Below are positions 1-7,134 of a DNA stretch of 8,826 nucleotides, piece by piece. A model generated the notes under the pieces. That model searched no databases, was not told where the DNA came from, and worked only from the letters and a program-made list of their open reading frames with translations. How positions within the stretch are numbered: the stretch's first letter is position 1; each line of letters begins with the position of its first letter. Origin of the DNA: Omnitrophica WOR_2 bacterium GWA2_47_8 (GTDB lineage: Bacteria; Omnitrophota; Gorgyraeia; Zapsychrales; GWA2-47-8); contig MHFY01000008.1 in assembly GCA_001805375.1 (NCBI GenBank), positions 8,306 to 17,131 on the forward strand. Direction: 5' to 3'. The translations under genes were made by a program, and so were the position numbers.

Positions 1-1089
1 GGGCACAACCCGATAATCGCCGTCATAATGAATAAAGGACTTCCAATAAATGGCCGAATCATCCGAGATCATGTCCACCGGCCAGTAATCCACATCGACC
101 AAGGCCTTAAAGCTCATGCTGTGGCTGGAAAACGTGACCAGTTTTTCCGAATTTGTCGCCTCCATCAGTTGAAAAAAGGAAGAACCGGTCTCGATCACGC
201 GGGCAAATCCGGGGACGTCCCAGATATTATTGTGATAAACCGGGATCGGCTGATAACTGGCTCTCAGCCGATGCGGGGTTATCATAAAATAATAGGTCAA
301 AGCGGAAAAATAGTCTGATCCGACCACAGTATCGGCGTCAAAGCAGGAGAGGATCACATTTTCATGGGGGATATTCTTCGATGTAAAGTAAGCGGCCGCG
401 TGTTTGGCCGCAAAGGTCGTATTGGCGCCTTTCACCCGCGCTTCACCGGGCAGGTTGGCGGGATGGATGACCGTTGTGATGTGTAAAAAATGATTTTTAT
501 ATTTTTCCTGAAGTTTGAAAACGGATTCTTTGATTTCCTCGCTGGCGCGTTCTTCCAGGGCAAAGATAACGACAATGCGGCCGGTAGGAAATCTCTGACG
601 GCTGATACTTTCCACGCCCGGTTCAACCACTTCCCGTGATTCTTTAATGATGGGCAGAATGACGAGATGATAGATATCGCCGGAAAGCGGAGGATGGTTT
701 TTATTTTTTTGCAGGATCTCCAGGTGTTTTCGATGGATCGATAAGGATATCTGTTCTCTGAAGGTGCGCCTTTTTGATCTTTGGTCAAGTTTGGGCAAAT
801 AATCGTCCAAATGGTCAATGCCATCGACCCGTTTCATCCAGTCGGTCTCCCCCTCGCTCAAAAGCACATAATAGGATAATGTCAGAAAAAGCGTTAAGTA
901 GATAAGTTTTAAGAACCAATAAAATAAGAACGCAATGATGACAATGGCCGCCACCCAGGGAATGGTAAACGAGATCACCGTCATGCTGATCAGGATGGAC
1001 CAGGATAACGCGCCGGGCACAATTTCCAGCAGGCGCTGAAGGGCCTGCTCTTTCGGGCTTAGGTTTTGTCTGCTGAAATTAAAGCGCAT
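1..1089 (-). CDS. Membrane-associated family 2 glycosyltransferase, partial (C-terminus beyond the left edge)
   Basis: The minus-strand frame is open from the ATG at 1089 to base 1, giving 363 residues with no stop, so the protein continues outside the window. Two hydrophobic segments (about residues 28-50 and 53-72) form an N-terminal membrane anchor. A charged linker follows, then a GT-A type catalytic domain from about residue 140 (HLVILPIIKES). The DxD motif that binds metal and nucleotide-sugar is CFDADTVV (D251, D253), and the acceptor/base motif is SDDSAIYW (D343, D344). Blocks such as YQPIPVYHNNIWD and FSSHSMSFKALVD are, from memory, typical of a large membrane glycosyltransferase family common in Patescibacteria. 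It probably moves a sugar from a nucleotide donor onto an envelope acceptor at the cytoplasmic face; donor and acceptor are unknown. The start overlaps the end of the PEGA gene by 11 bases, which suggests translational coupling. Confidence 0.9.
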   Translation of the reverse strand, partial: MRFNFSRQNLSPKEQALQRLLEIVPGALSWSILISMTVISFTIPWVAAIVIIAFLFYWFLKLIYLTLFLTLSYYVLLSEGETDWMKRVDGIDHLDDYLPKLDQRSKRRTFREQISLSIHRKHLEILQKNKNHPPLSGDIYHLVILPIIKESREVVEPGVESISRQRFPTGRIVVIFALEERASEEIKESVFKLQEKYKNHFLHITTVIHPANLPGEARVKGANTTFAAKHAAAYFTSKNIPHENVILSCFDADTVVGSDYFSALTYYFMITPHRLRASYQPIPVYHNNIWDVPGFARVIETGSSFFQLMEATNSEKLVTFSSHSMSFKALVDVDYWPVDMISDDSAIYWKSFIHYDGDYRVVP

Positions 1090-2584
1090 TTTTCTCTTTC
1101 ACTTTCTTTTCTTCTAAAAGCATATCTCGCACATCTTCTGACGGCAAAATTTCGATAAAGGATAATTTTTTTGTCTCGGCATCGAGAAAGAACAAAAGAC
1201 CATCCCTGGAAGAATAACTGATAAACGACCTGGTTATCAGGCCGGGAATTTGCTGGATTTGAGGGTCTGGAAGATCCGTAAAGGCTTCCAGAAGATAAAC
1301 GCGGTTGTTATCCCGGAAAAGGACATAGGGAGTCTTTTCGATCCAGAAGGCCTGTTCGATCCGCTTGCCTTTACCCATTAAGAATGTGACCCGCGGACCC
1401 TTTTCAAAAGATGTCTCTTCTGAACTTTTCACAAAGTCGATAATGGCGATCTGATTATTCGTCCAGATCAATAAGCGTTCATTTTGTTTGTCGAACGAAA
1501 AACCTTTGACCCCTTTTTCCATCAGAAGATACGGCAGCTGATCGCTGATCAAAGCTCCGTCTTTATTTGTAAAGATCATGAGAGAGGGGGCCAGGATATG
1601 TATCTGCCAGTCCTGATCCTTGCCAAAGAGTTCCCGGCTCAGCTGTTTATCATCTAAGAGGATCTCCGGAGCTTGGTCCGTATAATTAAAACGTTTTAAG
1701 ATGTGATCGGAGGTCAAGACATACAGCTGATCGTTAAAGACGGTAAAACCGTGAACCTTTTGGATGATCTTGGCGTAAGCACTCATCATTTGAGTATCGA
1801 TCTGGGTTATCGTTTCTCCATCCCTTGAGAAGAGGATGTGGTCCTGGTCATGGCCCCAGATAACTTCTTGCGGAGGTTTAGGAAAGAGGCTGGTCACTTC
1901 TTTGGACGGAGAGGCATCGGATCTCAAGTTTACCCAGAAATATCGATAAACATTCCACCCATCTTCGATCTCCAGAAGGAGAAAAGGGCTTTTTTTAACG
2001 GAAAAAAAACGTTTTATTTTCATTTTTTCCGAGAGCGTATCAACAATATCAATGGGTTTGAGAAGTTTTAGAGATCCACTTGCCGAAGGATTATTCTGCC
2101 GAAAAGGGGAATTCGACCCCTGGCTGAGTGAAAAAATAAAATGATCCTTGAGGGAGGCCCCGTTTTTTAATAAAAGAAAAGGTTCGCCTTCCAGGGGGAT
2201 GAGATTTTCAAATGTCCGGGATAACAGTGCTTTCGAGGGCCAGACCTTAGGGATAAGAATAATATTTTCAAGGGTGGTGGCCTTTTCTTCGACAACCGGC
2301 AGAAGGCGGGACCAGGTCTGATAATCGCGTTTGCTCAGTTGGAGCCAATATTCTCCCGGGATCAAATTACGGATCGAAGAGGGGGTTTTTTCTTTCCATA
2401 TCCTTCTGTTGATATAAATTTTTGCCCCATCGGGGATGGTGGTTATATGAATGAGGCCTGTTTTAAGAAGGGTTTGTGTCTTGGGTCGGAAGGTGATCCC
2501 CAAGGCATAAAAAATGATCAGGGGGCAAAGGATAAGATAGATGACCAAGAATGAATAGAAAAAGATTTTTCGAAGTAAAAGCAT
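1079..2584 (-). CDS. PEGA-domain membrane-anchored protein with probable beta-propeller
   Basis: This is a 501-residue protein. Residues about 7-30 are one hydrophobic segment (an uncleaved signal anchor), so the rest is probably outside the membrane. Residues about 43-112 form a PEGA domain: a short beta-strand run with TTIPDGAKIYINR, TPSSIRNLIPGEYWL and KRDYQTW, which fits the usual pattern of P-x-G-A, a TP turn, and L-x-P-G-x-Y followed by Y-x-x-W. Residues 120-490 are rich in short beta strands with recurring hydrophobic-aromatic segments (for example DQDHILFSRDG, NERLLIWTNN, DGLLFFLDAET). This resembles a beta-propeller, though I cannot assign blades. The C-terminal tail is a charged EEKKVKEK stretch. 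PEGA domains are usually found in surface or envelope proteins, and no enzymatic motif is visible. The gene starts 21 bases after the PqiA-like gene and overlaps the glycosyltransferase start, so the three look like one transcript. The ATG start is favoured by its position directly before the hydrophobic segment; no clear Shine-Dalgarno is seen. Confidence 0.88.
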   Translation of the reverse strand: MLLLRKIFFYSFLVIYLILCPLIIFYALGITFRPKTQTLLKTGLIHITTIPDGAKIYINRRIWKEKTPSSIRNLIPGEYWLQLSKRDYQTWSRLLPVVEEKATTLENIILIPKVWPSKALLSRTFENLIPLEGEPFLLLKNGASLKDHFIFSLSQGSNSPFRQNNPSASGSLKLLKPIDIVDTLSEKMKIKRFFSVKKSPFLLLEIEDGWNVYRYFWVNLRSDASPSKEVTSLFPKPPQEVIWGHDQDHILFSRDGETITQIDTQMMSAYAKIIQKVHGFTVFNDQLYVLTSDHILKRFNYTDQAPEILLDDKQLSRELFGKDQDWQIHILAPSLMIFTNKDGALISDQLPYLLMEKGVKGFSFDKQNERLLIWTNNQIAIIDFVKSSEETSFEKGPRVTFLMGKGKRIEQAFWIEKTPYVLFRDNNRVYLLEAFTDLPDPQIQQIPGLITRSFISYSSRDGLLFFLDAETKKLSFIEILPSEDVRDMLLEEKKVKEKNAL

Positions 2585-2605
2585 AGAGCATCGGGCCCGT
2601 GTTCG

Positions 2606-3109
2606 TTATTTAGTTCTTTGGCGCAGCAACCGTTCGATACGTTCGGTGATCAGCATCGCCAGGAGGATAGACCCGCCGAAAAAATAGATCCCGGTCTCTG
2701 CTTGGGCCTCGGCGAAGGTCGAGATCTTGGTCACGACGATCGTGACCGCGATAACAAACACGTCCAGCATCGACCATTTTCCCAAGACCCCCAGCCAGTA
2801 CAGAAAAGACGCCCGTTGCTCTTCTACAAGCTTGGAAAACCAGATAATGGCCAGTATGGCTAATTTAAAGATCGGAAAAACGATCGAGAAGAAAAATATA
2901 ATAACGCCTAAAAAGTACTGTTTTTCATGGAAAAGACTGGTAATCCCTGTTAACACCGAAAACGTATGTGTCCAAAAAACCAGTTCTTTTAAAGTAATGA
3001 CCGGCAAGAAAAGGCCGAAAAACAAAAGGACCGCTGAGGTCAAAAGGACCAGCGGGACCTCAAAGTGCCGGGGATATAGCTGCGATAGAGAAAAAGGGGC
3101 CTTCAACAT
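2606..3109 (-). CDS. Single-module PqiA-family integral membrane protein
   Basis: This 167-residue protein has about four hydrophobic segments (roughly 18-38, 65-90, 106-128 and 140-156). The family signature is present: FPIFKLA at 78-84 and LGKWSMLDVFVIA at 109-121, the G-K-W-S-M-x-D-V-F core typical of the paraquat-inducible protein A family. Enterobacterial PqiA and LetA (YebS) are about 400 residues with two such modules and zinc-ribbon cysteine pairs. This one is a single module and has no CxxC pair. In that family the protein works with an MCE-domain partner in lipid transport between membranes. No MCE gene is in view, so the role here is inferred only. It is the first gene of the minus-strand unit and has a promoter candidate a few tens of bases upstream. 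The ATG at 3109 is preceded by a weak AGG only. Confidence 0.85.
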   Translation of the reverse strand: MLKAPFSLSQLYPRHFEVPLVLLTSAVLLFFGLFLPVITLKELVFWTHTFSVLTGITSLFHEKQYFLGVIIFFFSIVFPIFKLAILAIIWFSKLVEEQRASFLYWLGVLGKWSMLDVFVIAVTIVVTKISTFAEAQAETGIYFFGGSILLAMLITERIERLLRQRTK

Positions 3110-3133
3110 TACCTAACTTTCTATCAAATATGG

Positions 3134-3163
3134 TTTATATTAGCAAGCTTAATTTAGTGTTAA
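3134..3163 (-). promoter_or_regulatory. Candidate sigma-70-type promoter for the pqiA-like/PEGA/glycosyltransferase unit
   Basis: Read on the minus strand, TTAACA (3158-3163, 5/6 to the -35 consensus) is followed after 18 bases by TATAAA (3134-3139, 5/6 to the -10 consensus). Transcription would begin near 3127, leaving a leader of about 18 bases before the ATG at 3109. The call rests only on consensus match and placement. Confidence 0.5.
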
Positions 3164-3185
3164 AGAATTGTAGGCACAGTAATGC

Positions 3186-3217
3186 CCTCTGCCCGATGGG
3201 CTTTGATCGGGCAGAGG
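3186..3217. repeat. Perfect 12-bp inverted repeat in divergent spacer (possible operator or RNA hairpin)
   Basis: CCTCTGCCCGAT (3186-3197) and ATCGGGCAGAGG (3206-3217) are perfect reverse complements around an 8-base loop. An alternative small hairpin, GCCC (3191-3194) with GGGC (3198-3201), would compete with it. Neither strand has a T-run after the stem, so it is not a classical terminator. It sits between two divergent promoter candidates, centred about 60 bases upstream of the putative plus-strand transcription start and about 75 upstream of the minus-strand one. That position would suit a shared regulator-binding site, but no regulator gene is in view. Confidence 0.5.
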
Positions 3218-3225
3218 CAAAAGAC

Positions 3226-3254
3226 TAGACAGAGTTAAAATAAATTGCTACGAT
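3226..3254 (+). promoter_or_regulatory. Weak candidate promoter for the 153-residue unknown gene
   Basis: TAGACA (3226-3231, 5/6 to the -35 consensus) is followed after 17 bases by TACGAT (3249-3254, 4/6 to the -10 consensus). A start near 3261 would leave only about five untranslated bases before the ATG at 3266. That near-leaderless arrangement agrees with the lack of a Shine-Dalgarno. A small TGCTA/TAGCA palindrome (3246-3258) overlaps the -10 and could be a repressor site or chance. Confidence 0.35.
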
Positions 3255-3265
3255 AGCACAAAATT

Positions 3266-3727
3266 ATGAACAAAGCTCTCAACATCAATCAGTCCACCAC
3301 CGACGAATGGCGCAAGTTCGGTTTTTATTATGACCATGATGATAAGAACGGCTGCTGGAGATTTGTCGGTTCCGTTTCCGGGCTTTTAAAGTTCTGCGAT
3401 ATCCTGGATGCCTTTGTTGCCGATCCGGACAATAAGAATATCTCGGAACATCAGGCTTATGGACCGTATCAGTATTTACAAATTGAGACGTGGGATGAGC
3501 CGCTGGTGGATTGCATGACCATCAAAGGTTCAGCCGAGGATTTAACAAAACTTTCCAATATGATCCGCGAAAAATTAAAAACCGCTGCTGTCTCCGATCA
3601 ATTCACTATCAACGAAGAGTATTCCGCAAAGAATGACTATATTCTTATCTTCGAAGTCAAAGAAGAAGGCTTTGACCCTGCTAGTGCAGACTCCATGCTG
3701 CAAGACCAGATCAAAAAAGCGAAGTAA
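3266..3727 (+). CDS. Unrecognised 153-residue soluble protein with possible internal duplication
   Basis: I do not recognise this family. The protein is acidic and soluble, with no signal peptide or membrane segment, and has the alternating strand/helix look of a small alpha-beta fold. Two segments look alike: residues 30-50 (C-x4-GSVSGLLKF) and 83-103 (C-x4-GSAEDLTKL). Each has a Cys, a hydrophobic strand, a Gly-Ser turn and a helix with shared Leu and Lys, which hints at an internal duplication with a period of 53 residues. Between them lies an aromatic block (AYGPYQYLQIETW, 65-77). The pattern faintly recalls small immunity-type proteins in which a G-S-x-x-G-L helix is followed by a hydrophobic strand, but this is too weak to call. 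The gene stands alone on the plus strand and converges on the radical SAM gene 31 bases downstream with no visible terminator. The ATG is the first in frame near the promoter candidate; no Shine-Dalgarno is seen. Confidence 0.8.
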   Translation: MNKALNINQSTTDEWRKFGFYYDHDDKNGCWRFVGSVSGLLKFCDILDAFVADPDNKNISEHQAYGPYQYLQIETWDEPLVDCMTIKGSAEDLTKLSNMIREKLKTAAVSDQFTINEEYSAKNDYILIFEVKEEGFDPASADSMLQDQIKKAK

Positions 3728-3758
3728 TTGTTTAATTTAAAGATGTAAGGATGAGATT

Positions 3759-5486
3759 TTAAGAAGACTGATAATGGCGTGACCAGGGCATAACGCTTTT
3801 GATGCCGGGGCCTTTGCCTTTTTCAAAGCTCTGGGCAAAAGCAAAGTCTCGTTTTAAGGCCAATCGACGTTCGACCCTTTTCCAAAAACCTTTGAAATCC
3901 CCTTTAATGATAAACGCCAGCCCTTTGATGGTAAACATCAGCCAGGGATATTTATCCACTAATCCGCCATCCCCAACGATCTTACCTAACAATACGGCCT
4001 TTAGGTTCATGTACTGAAGGCAAATCTTTGAACCAAAAGAATTTCCAAAGGCGGCATATTTTACTAACTTATGGCTCACATGGTCGCCTTTGATCAGCCA
4101 TAGGGTATTCTGCAGCCATTGTTTTTGGGTAAAAGGAAAGAGGAAGGGCACATAAGCCACATCAGTTGATGTCTTTTCAATGTCCTCATCACTGATCTCT
4201 TCGAGAGGAGGGATGATCTTGTCTTCCAGGGCCTTTTTCGTTAAGGGGAAATTGGGATAATACTGCAAGGAATAAAGGTCGGTATGCGAGGCCTTGGGGA
4301 GCTGAAGGAGGAGATCAATGGCCTCTTTAATATGTTCTTCGGTTTCGTAAGGATTATCCAGAATGATGTCGTGGCGCATGCTGATATTGTGCTTGGCCGA
4401 GTTTCGGGTGATCTCAATAAGATCGCTGTTCTTGCCGGGACGGTTATAGACTTTTCTGCGGATAAAATCCGAACCGGTCTGGATGCCGATCCTTAAAGAA
4501 TCAAGGCCCGCGTCAACGAGCTTTTCGATCAATTCCGGCCCCAGGCGGTGCGGATTGTAGCTCACCTGAAAGGGAAGCCCGATCTCTTTTTTATATTTGG
4601 TGCAAAATTCATCCAGCCAATCCATTTCCAGGCTGAAATTTTCATCAAAAAAGAAAACAAATTGCGTTTTATTGTTGGGCAGAGAAAGGTGTTCTTTGAT
4701 CTCGGCCAATAAACTGTCAACCGAGCGGCGGCGGATAAATTTTCCTAACCCTTTAAAATCGCCACGCAAAACCGTGTTGCCGCAGAAGGTGCACAAAAAC
4801 GGACAGCCGCGTGAACCCATCACGTAGAGGTCTTTGTATTGCGGGAGCGGATCGTGCTGGCTTAAGGTATTTTTATCGATAAAATAAAATTCATCTTTGC
4901 TGTAAGCGGGAAAGGGAAGCGAATCCAGATCTTCCAAAAGGGCGCCGCGCTGGTTTTGAACAACTGTACCATTGTGCCGGACCCATAGATTTTCGATATT
5001 GTGATAAGGTTTATTGTCGCGCAGGGCTTCGACAAGTTTAACGATGGCGTAATCACCTTCGCCGACGCAAAGGATGTCGGCTTCCGGGGCTTGTTTAACG
5101 CATAACTCAGGGCAGGTCGTGGGATGATGCCCTCCCAAAAGGATATGCGCGGAAGGCGCTACCTGTTTGATCAATTTCATTAAGGTTTTGGTGATGGGGA
5201 AAAAGGGATACAGCACGCTGAACGCGACCAGGTCAGGTTCAAACCGCTGAATAAGATCGCAGAAATATTTCTTCTCTTTTTCTGTGAGCTGATGATAAAG
5301 ACGGCCTTCAAATTCTTTCACAAAAATGCTGTGCACTTCAACGCCCGGGATCTTTTCCAACATCGGGTGCATGACCCGGACCGGAAAGTTTCTATAACTG
5401 CAAAGGCCGACTAAGACAACCTTAAGTTTTTTGGGAGGGGTGATGACGGTATTGTGGATCTCAGGTAAGATCAAAACTTCGGGCAT
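3759..5486 (-). CDS. B12-binding-domain radical SAM protein
   Basis: This 575-residue protein has the layout of the cobalamin-binding radical SAM class. Residues about 20-160 form a Rossmann-like B12-binding domain, seen from LKVVLVGL, the PDLVAFSVLYPF strand, LLGGHHPTTCPE (116-127) and the closing VGEGDYAIVKLVEAL. A linker with LDSLPFPAY follows. The radical SAM core then starts at GSRGCPFLCTFC, where C228, C232 and C235 form the CxxxCxxC that holds the 4Fe-4S cluster. Other core features are FFFDENFS (278-285), SLRIGIQTGSD (330-340) and DIILDNPYETEEH (373-385). The last 170 residues have no motif I recognise. Family members methylate or rearrange unreactive carbons in lipids, cofactors or natural products. 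The substrate cannot be read here, and neighbouring genes give no pathway. The ATG start is supported by an AAGGA five bases upstream. Confidence 0.92.
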   Translation of the reverse strand: MPEVLILPEIHNTVITPPKKLKVVLVGLCSYRNFPVRVMHPMLEKIPGVEVHSIFVKEFEGRLYHQLTEKEKKYFCDLIQRFEPDLVAFSVLYPFFPITKTLMKLIKQVAPSAHILLGGHHPTTCPELCVKQAPEADILCVGEGDYAIVKLVEALRDNKPYHNIENLWVRHNGTVVQNQRGALLEDLDSLPFPAYSKDEFYFIDKNTLSQHDPLPQYKDLYVMGSRGCPFLCTFCGNTVLRGDFKGLGKFIRRRSVDSLLAEIKEHLSLPNNKTQFVFFFDENFSLEMDWLDEFCTKYKKEIGLPFQVSYNPHRLGPELIEKLVDAGLDSLRIGIQTGSDFIRRKVYNRPGKNSDLIEITRNSAKHNISMRHDIILDNPYETEEHIKEAIDLLLQLPKASHTDLYSLQYYPNFPLTKKALEDKIIPPLEEISDEDIEKTSTDVAYVPFLFPFTQKQWLQNTLWLIKGDHVSHKLVKYAAFGNSFGSKICLQYMNLKAVLLGKIVGDGGLVDKYPWLMFTIKGLAFIIKGDFKGFWKRVERRLALKRDFAFAQSFEKGKGPGIKSVMPWSRHYQSS

Positions 5487-5491
5487 GTCTA

Positions 5492-5496
5492 TCCTT
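5492..5496 (-). promoter_or_regulatory. Shine-Dalgarno of the radical SAM gene
   Basis: On the minus strand AAGGA lies five bases before the ATG at 5486. It is one of the few clear Shine-Dalgarno sequences in the window and fixes the start of this gene. Confidence 0.65.
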
Positions 5497-5554
5497 ATGT
5501 ATAACTCGTTAGAAACAAATAAGTTTTGTGCGGAGAATTATTTTAAGCGAAATT

Positions 5555-5583
5555 ATCCTAACATTGTGTGTTCTGCCTGTCAA
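5555..5583 (-). promoter_or_regulatory. Candidate sigma-70-type promoter for the radical SAM gene
   Basis: On the minus strand a perfect TTGACA (5578-5583) is followed after exactly 17 bases by TAGGAT (5555-5560, 4/6 to consensus), with an overlapping GATAAT as an alternative -10. Transcription would start near 5548, giving a leader of about 62 bases. The perfect -35 and ideal spacer make it the best promoter candidate in the window. Confidence 0.55.
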
Positions 5584-5587
5584 ATAG

Positions 5588-5617
5588 TTGTTCCCGAACA
5601 TTCAGGGTTCTTATAAA
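5588..5617 (+). promoter_or_regulatory. Candidate promoter for rtcB
   Basis: TTGTTC (5588-5593) and TATAAA (5612-5617, 5/6 to consensus) are 18 bases apart, with transcription predicted near 5624 and a leader of about 39 bases. The -35 is weak. A small GTTC-CC-GAAC palindrome (5590-5599) overlaps it, with a further GTTC at 5607-5610, which could be an operator or chance. The element lies back to back with the radical SAM promoter, the two -35 boxes being four bases apart. Confidence 0.4.
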
Positions 5618-5662
5618 GATATTTCCCTTGAAAAGAGCGATCAAACTGCGTAAAGTAAGCCC

Positions 5663-7120
5663 ATGGCGTTACCTGCTAATTTAAAAAGAATTTCTGAAAC
5701 TATCTGGGAAATCCCCAGGCGTGCCAGCGAAGGGATGCTGGTGCCGGTGCGTATTTTCGCGACCCATAAGCTCATTATGGACATGGATGAGGCGGTGTTC
5801 CAGCAGGCCATCAATGTGTCCAAACTTCCGGGGATCTTAAAATATTCTTTCTGCATGCCGGACGGGCATTGGGGTTACGGGTTTCCGATCGGCGGCGTGG
5901 CGGCGATGGATGCCAAGACAGGCGTGATCTCTCCGGGCGGGATCGGGTTTGATATCAACTGCGGGATGCGCCTGGTTTTGACAAATCTCATCCAGGAGGA
6001 TGTTCAGCCGCGGTTAAAGGAATTAGTCGACCAGCTGTTCCGTAAAGTCCCCTGCGGGGTGGGGGTCAAAGGGTTTGTGAATATTTCGAAAAAGGAATTT
6101 GAAGACGTGGCCCGTGAAGGGGCGAAATGGTGCGTGAAGAAAGGATACGGTTGGGCTGAGGATCTGGAAAGGACAGAAGAAGGCGGCTGCGTCAGCGGGG
6201 CTGATCCATCGAAGGTCAGCGACAAGGCCATTGAGCGCGGCTACCATCAGATCGGGACATTGGGTTCGGGCAATCATTATTTGGAGATCCAGGTCGCCAA
6301 ACAGGAAAATATTTTTGATGAAAAATTGGCCAAGGCCTTTGGGATCACGATCCCCGATCAAGTTGTCATCATGTTCCATTGCGGCAGCCGCGGGTTCGGC
6401 CATCAGGTGGCGACGGATTATCTGCAGCTTTTTTTAAGTGTCATGCAGAAAAAATATAATATTAAAATTATAGACCGCGAACTGGCTTGCGCGCCTTTTT
6501 CTTCTCCGGAAGGGCAGGCGTATTTTAGCGCCATGAAATGCGCGGTCAACATGGCCTTTGCGAACCGCCAGGTGATCCTGCACCGGGTCAGAGAGGTTTT
6601 TTCAGAAGTGTTTGGAAAAACGCCGCAGCAATTGGGCATGCATCAGGTTTATGATGTGGCACACAATATCGCCAAATTAGAAAAACATATCATTGACGGA
6701 GAAGAGCGCGAAGTGTTGGTCCATCGCAAAGGCGCGACCCGCGCCTTTGGGCCCGGCATGGAAGGTATCCCGGATATTTATAAAAAGATCGGCCAGCCGG
6801 TGATTATCGGCGGCAGCATGGAAACGGGTTCTTATCTGCTCGTCGGCGAACAAGCCGGCGCCGAGACGTTTTTTTCGACCGCGCACGGCAGCGGGCGCAC
6901 CATGAGCCGTTCCAAGGCTCGCCAGCAAAACAGTGGAAGAGAGTTGCAGGATCGTTTAAAAGCGCGCGGGATCTATGTGCAGACCTCCTCTTATGCCGGG
7001 TTAGCGGAAGAAGCCGGCATGGCATATAAAAATATCGACGATGTGACCGAAGCGACGGAACTCTCCGGTATCAGCAGGCGCGTGGCGAGGTTTATTCCGA
7101 TAGGAAATATAAAGGGATAG
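5663..7120 (+). CDS. rtcB: RNA-splicing ligase RtcB
   Basis: The product is RtcB, the GTP- and Mn-dependent ligase that joins RNA 2',3'-cyclic phosphate (via 3'-phosphate) ends to 5'-hydroxyl ends in tRNA splicing or RNA repair. At 485 residues it is close to the archaeal-type enzyme (about 480) and longer than E. coli RtcB (about 408). All key residues are visible: D97 and C100 in GGIGFDINCGMR, H205 in GSGNHYLEIQ, H239 in MFHCGSRGFGHQ and H334 in VYDVAHNIAKLE (metal ligands). H408 in STAHGSGR is the histidine that receives GMP. Spacing of these residues matches the Pyrococcus horikoshii enzyme within a few positions, so the protein should be active and complete. The N-terminus (LKRISETIWEIPR) aligns with the family start, supporting the ATG at 5663 although no Shine-Dalgarno is clear. 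Archease, its cofactor, is the next gene. No RtcR-type regulator or RtcA cyclase is in view. Confidence 0.97.
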   Translation: MALPANLKRISETIWEIPRRASEGMLVPVRIFATHKLIMDMDEAVFQQAINVSKLPGILKYSFCMPDGHWGYGFPIGGVAAMDAKTGVISPGGIGFDINCGMRLVLTNLIQEDVQPRLKELVDQLFRKVPCGVGVKGFVNISKKEFEDVAREGAKWCVKKGYGWAEDLERTEEGGCVSGADPSKVSDKAIERGYHQIGTLGSGNHYLEIQVAKQENIFDEKLAKAFGITIPDQVVIMFHCGSRGFGHQVATDYLQLFLSVMQKKYNIKIIDRELACAPFSSPEGQAYFSAMKCAVNMAFANRQVILHRVREVFSEVFGKTPQQLGMHQVYDVAHNIAKLEKHIIDGEEREVLVHRKGATRAFGPGMEGIPDIYKKIGQPVIIGGSMETGSYLLVGEQAGAETFFSTAHGSGRTMSRSKARQQNSGRELQDRLKARGIYVQTSSYAGLAEEAGMAYKNIDDVTEATELSGISRRVARFIPIGNIKG

Positions 7121-7134
7121 AGTAATAAAGAAAC

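Noticed and set aside
28..318. Plus-strand open frame of 96 codons
   Set aside because: It lies opposite the glycosyltransferase frame, which carries clear DxD and acceptor motifs; the plus-strand product has no recognisable pattern.
432..824. Minus-strand open frame of 130 codons
   Set aside because: It is in another frame of the same strand as the glycosyltransferase, whose frame is continuous through this region.
2727..3116. Plus-strand open frame of 129 codons opposite the PqiA-like gene
   Set aside because: The minus-strand frame has transmembrane segments and the family motif; this one is its antisense shadow.
5590..5610. Possible LexA (SOS) box from the GTTC and GAAC words
   Set aside because: Spacing and orientation do not fit the GAAC-N4-GTTC or GTTC-N7-GTTC forms of known LexA sites.
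5431..5616. Plus-strand 61-codon frame across the divergent spacer
   Set aside because: It starts inside the radical SAM gene, covers its promoter and has no Shine-Dalgarno or protein pattern.
6023..6403. Minus-strand open frame of 126 codons inside rtcB
   Set aside because: It is antisense to the conserved core of RtcB and has no independent support.
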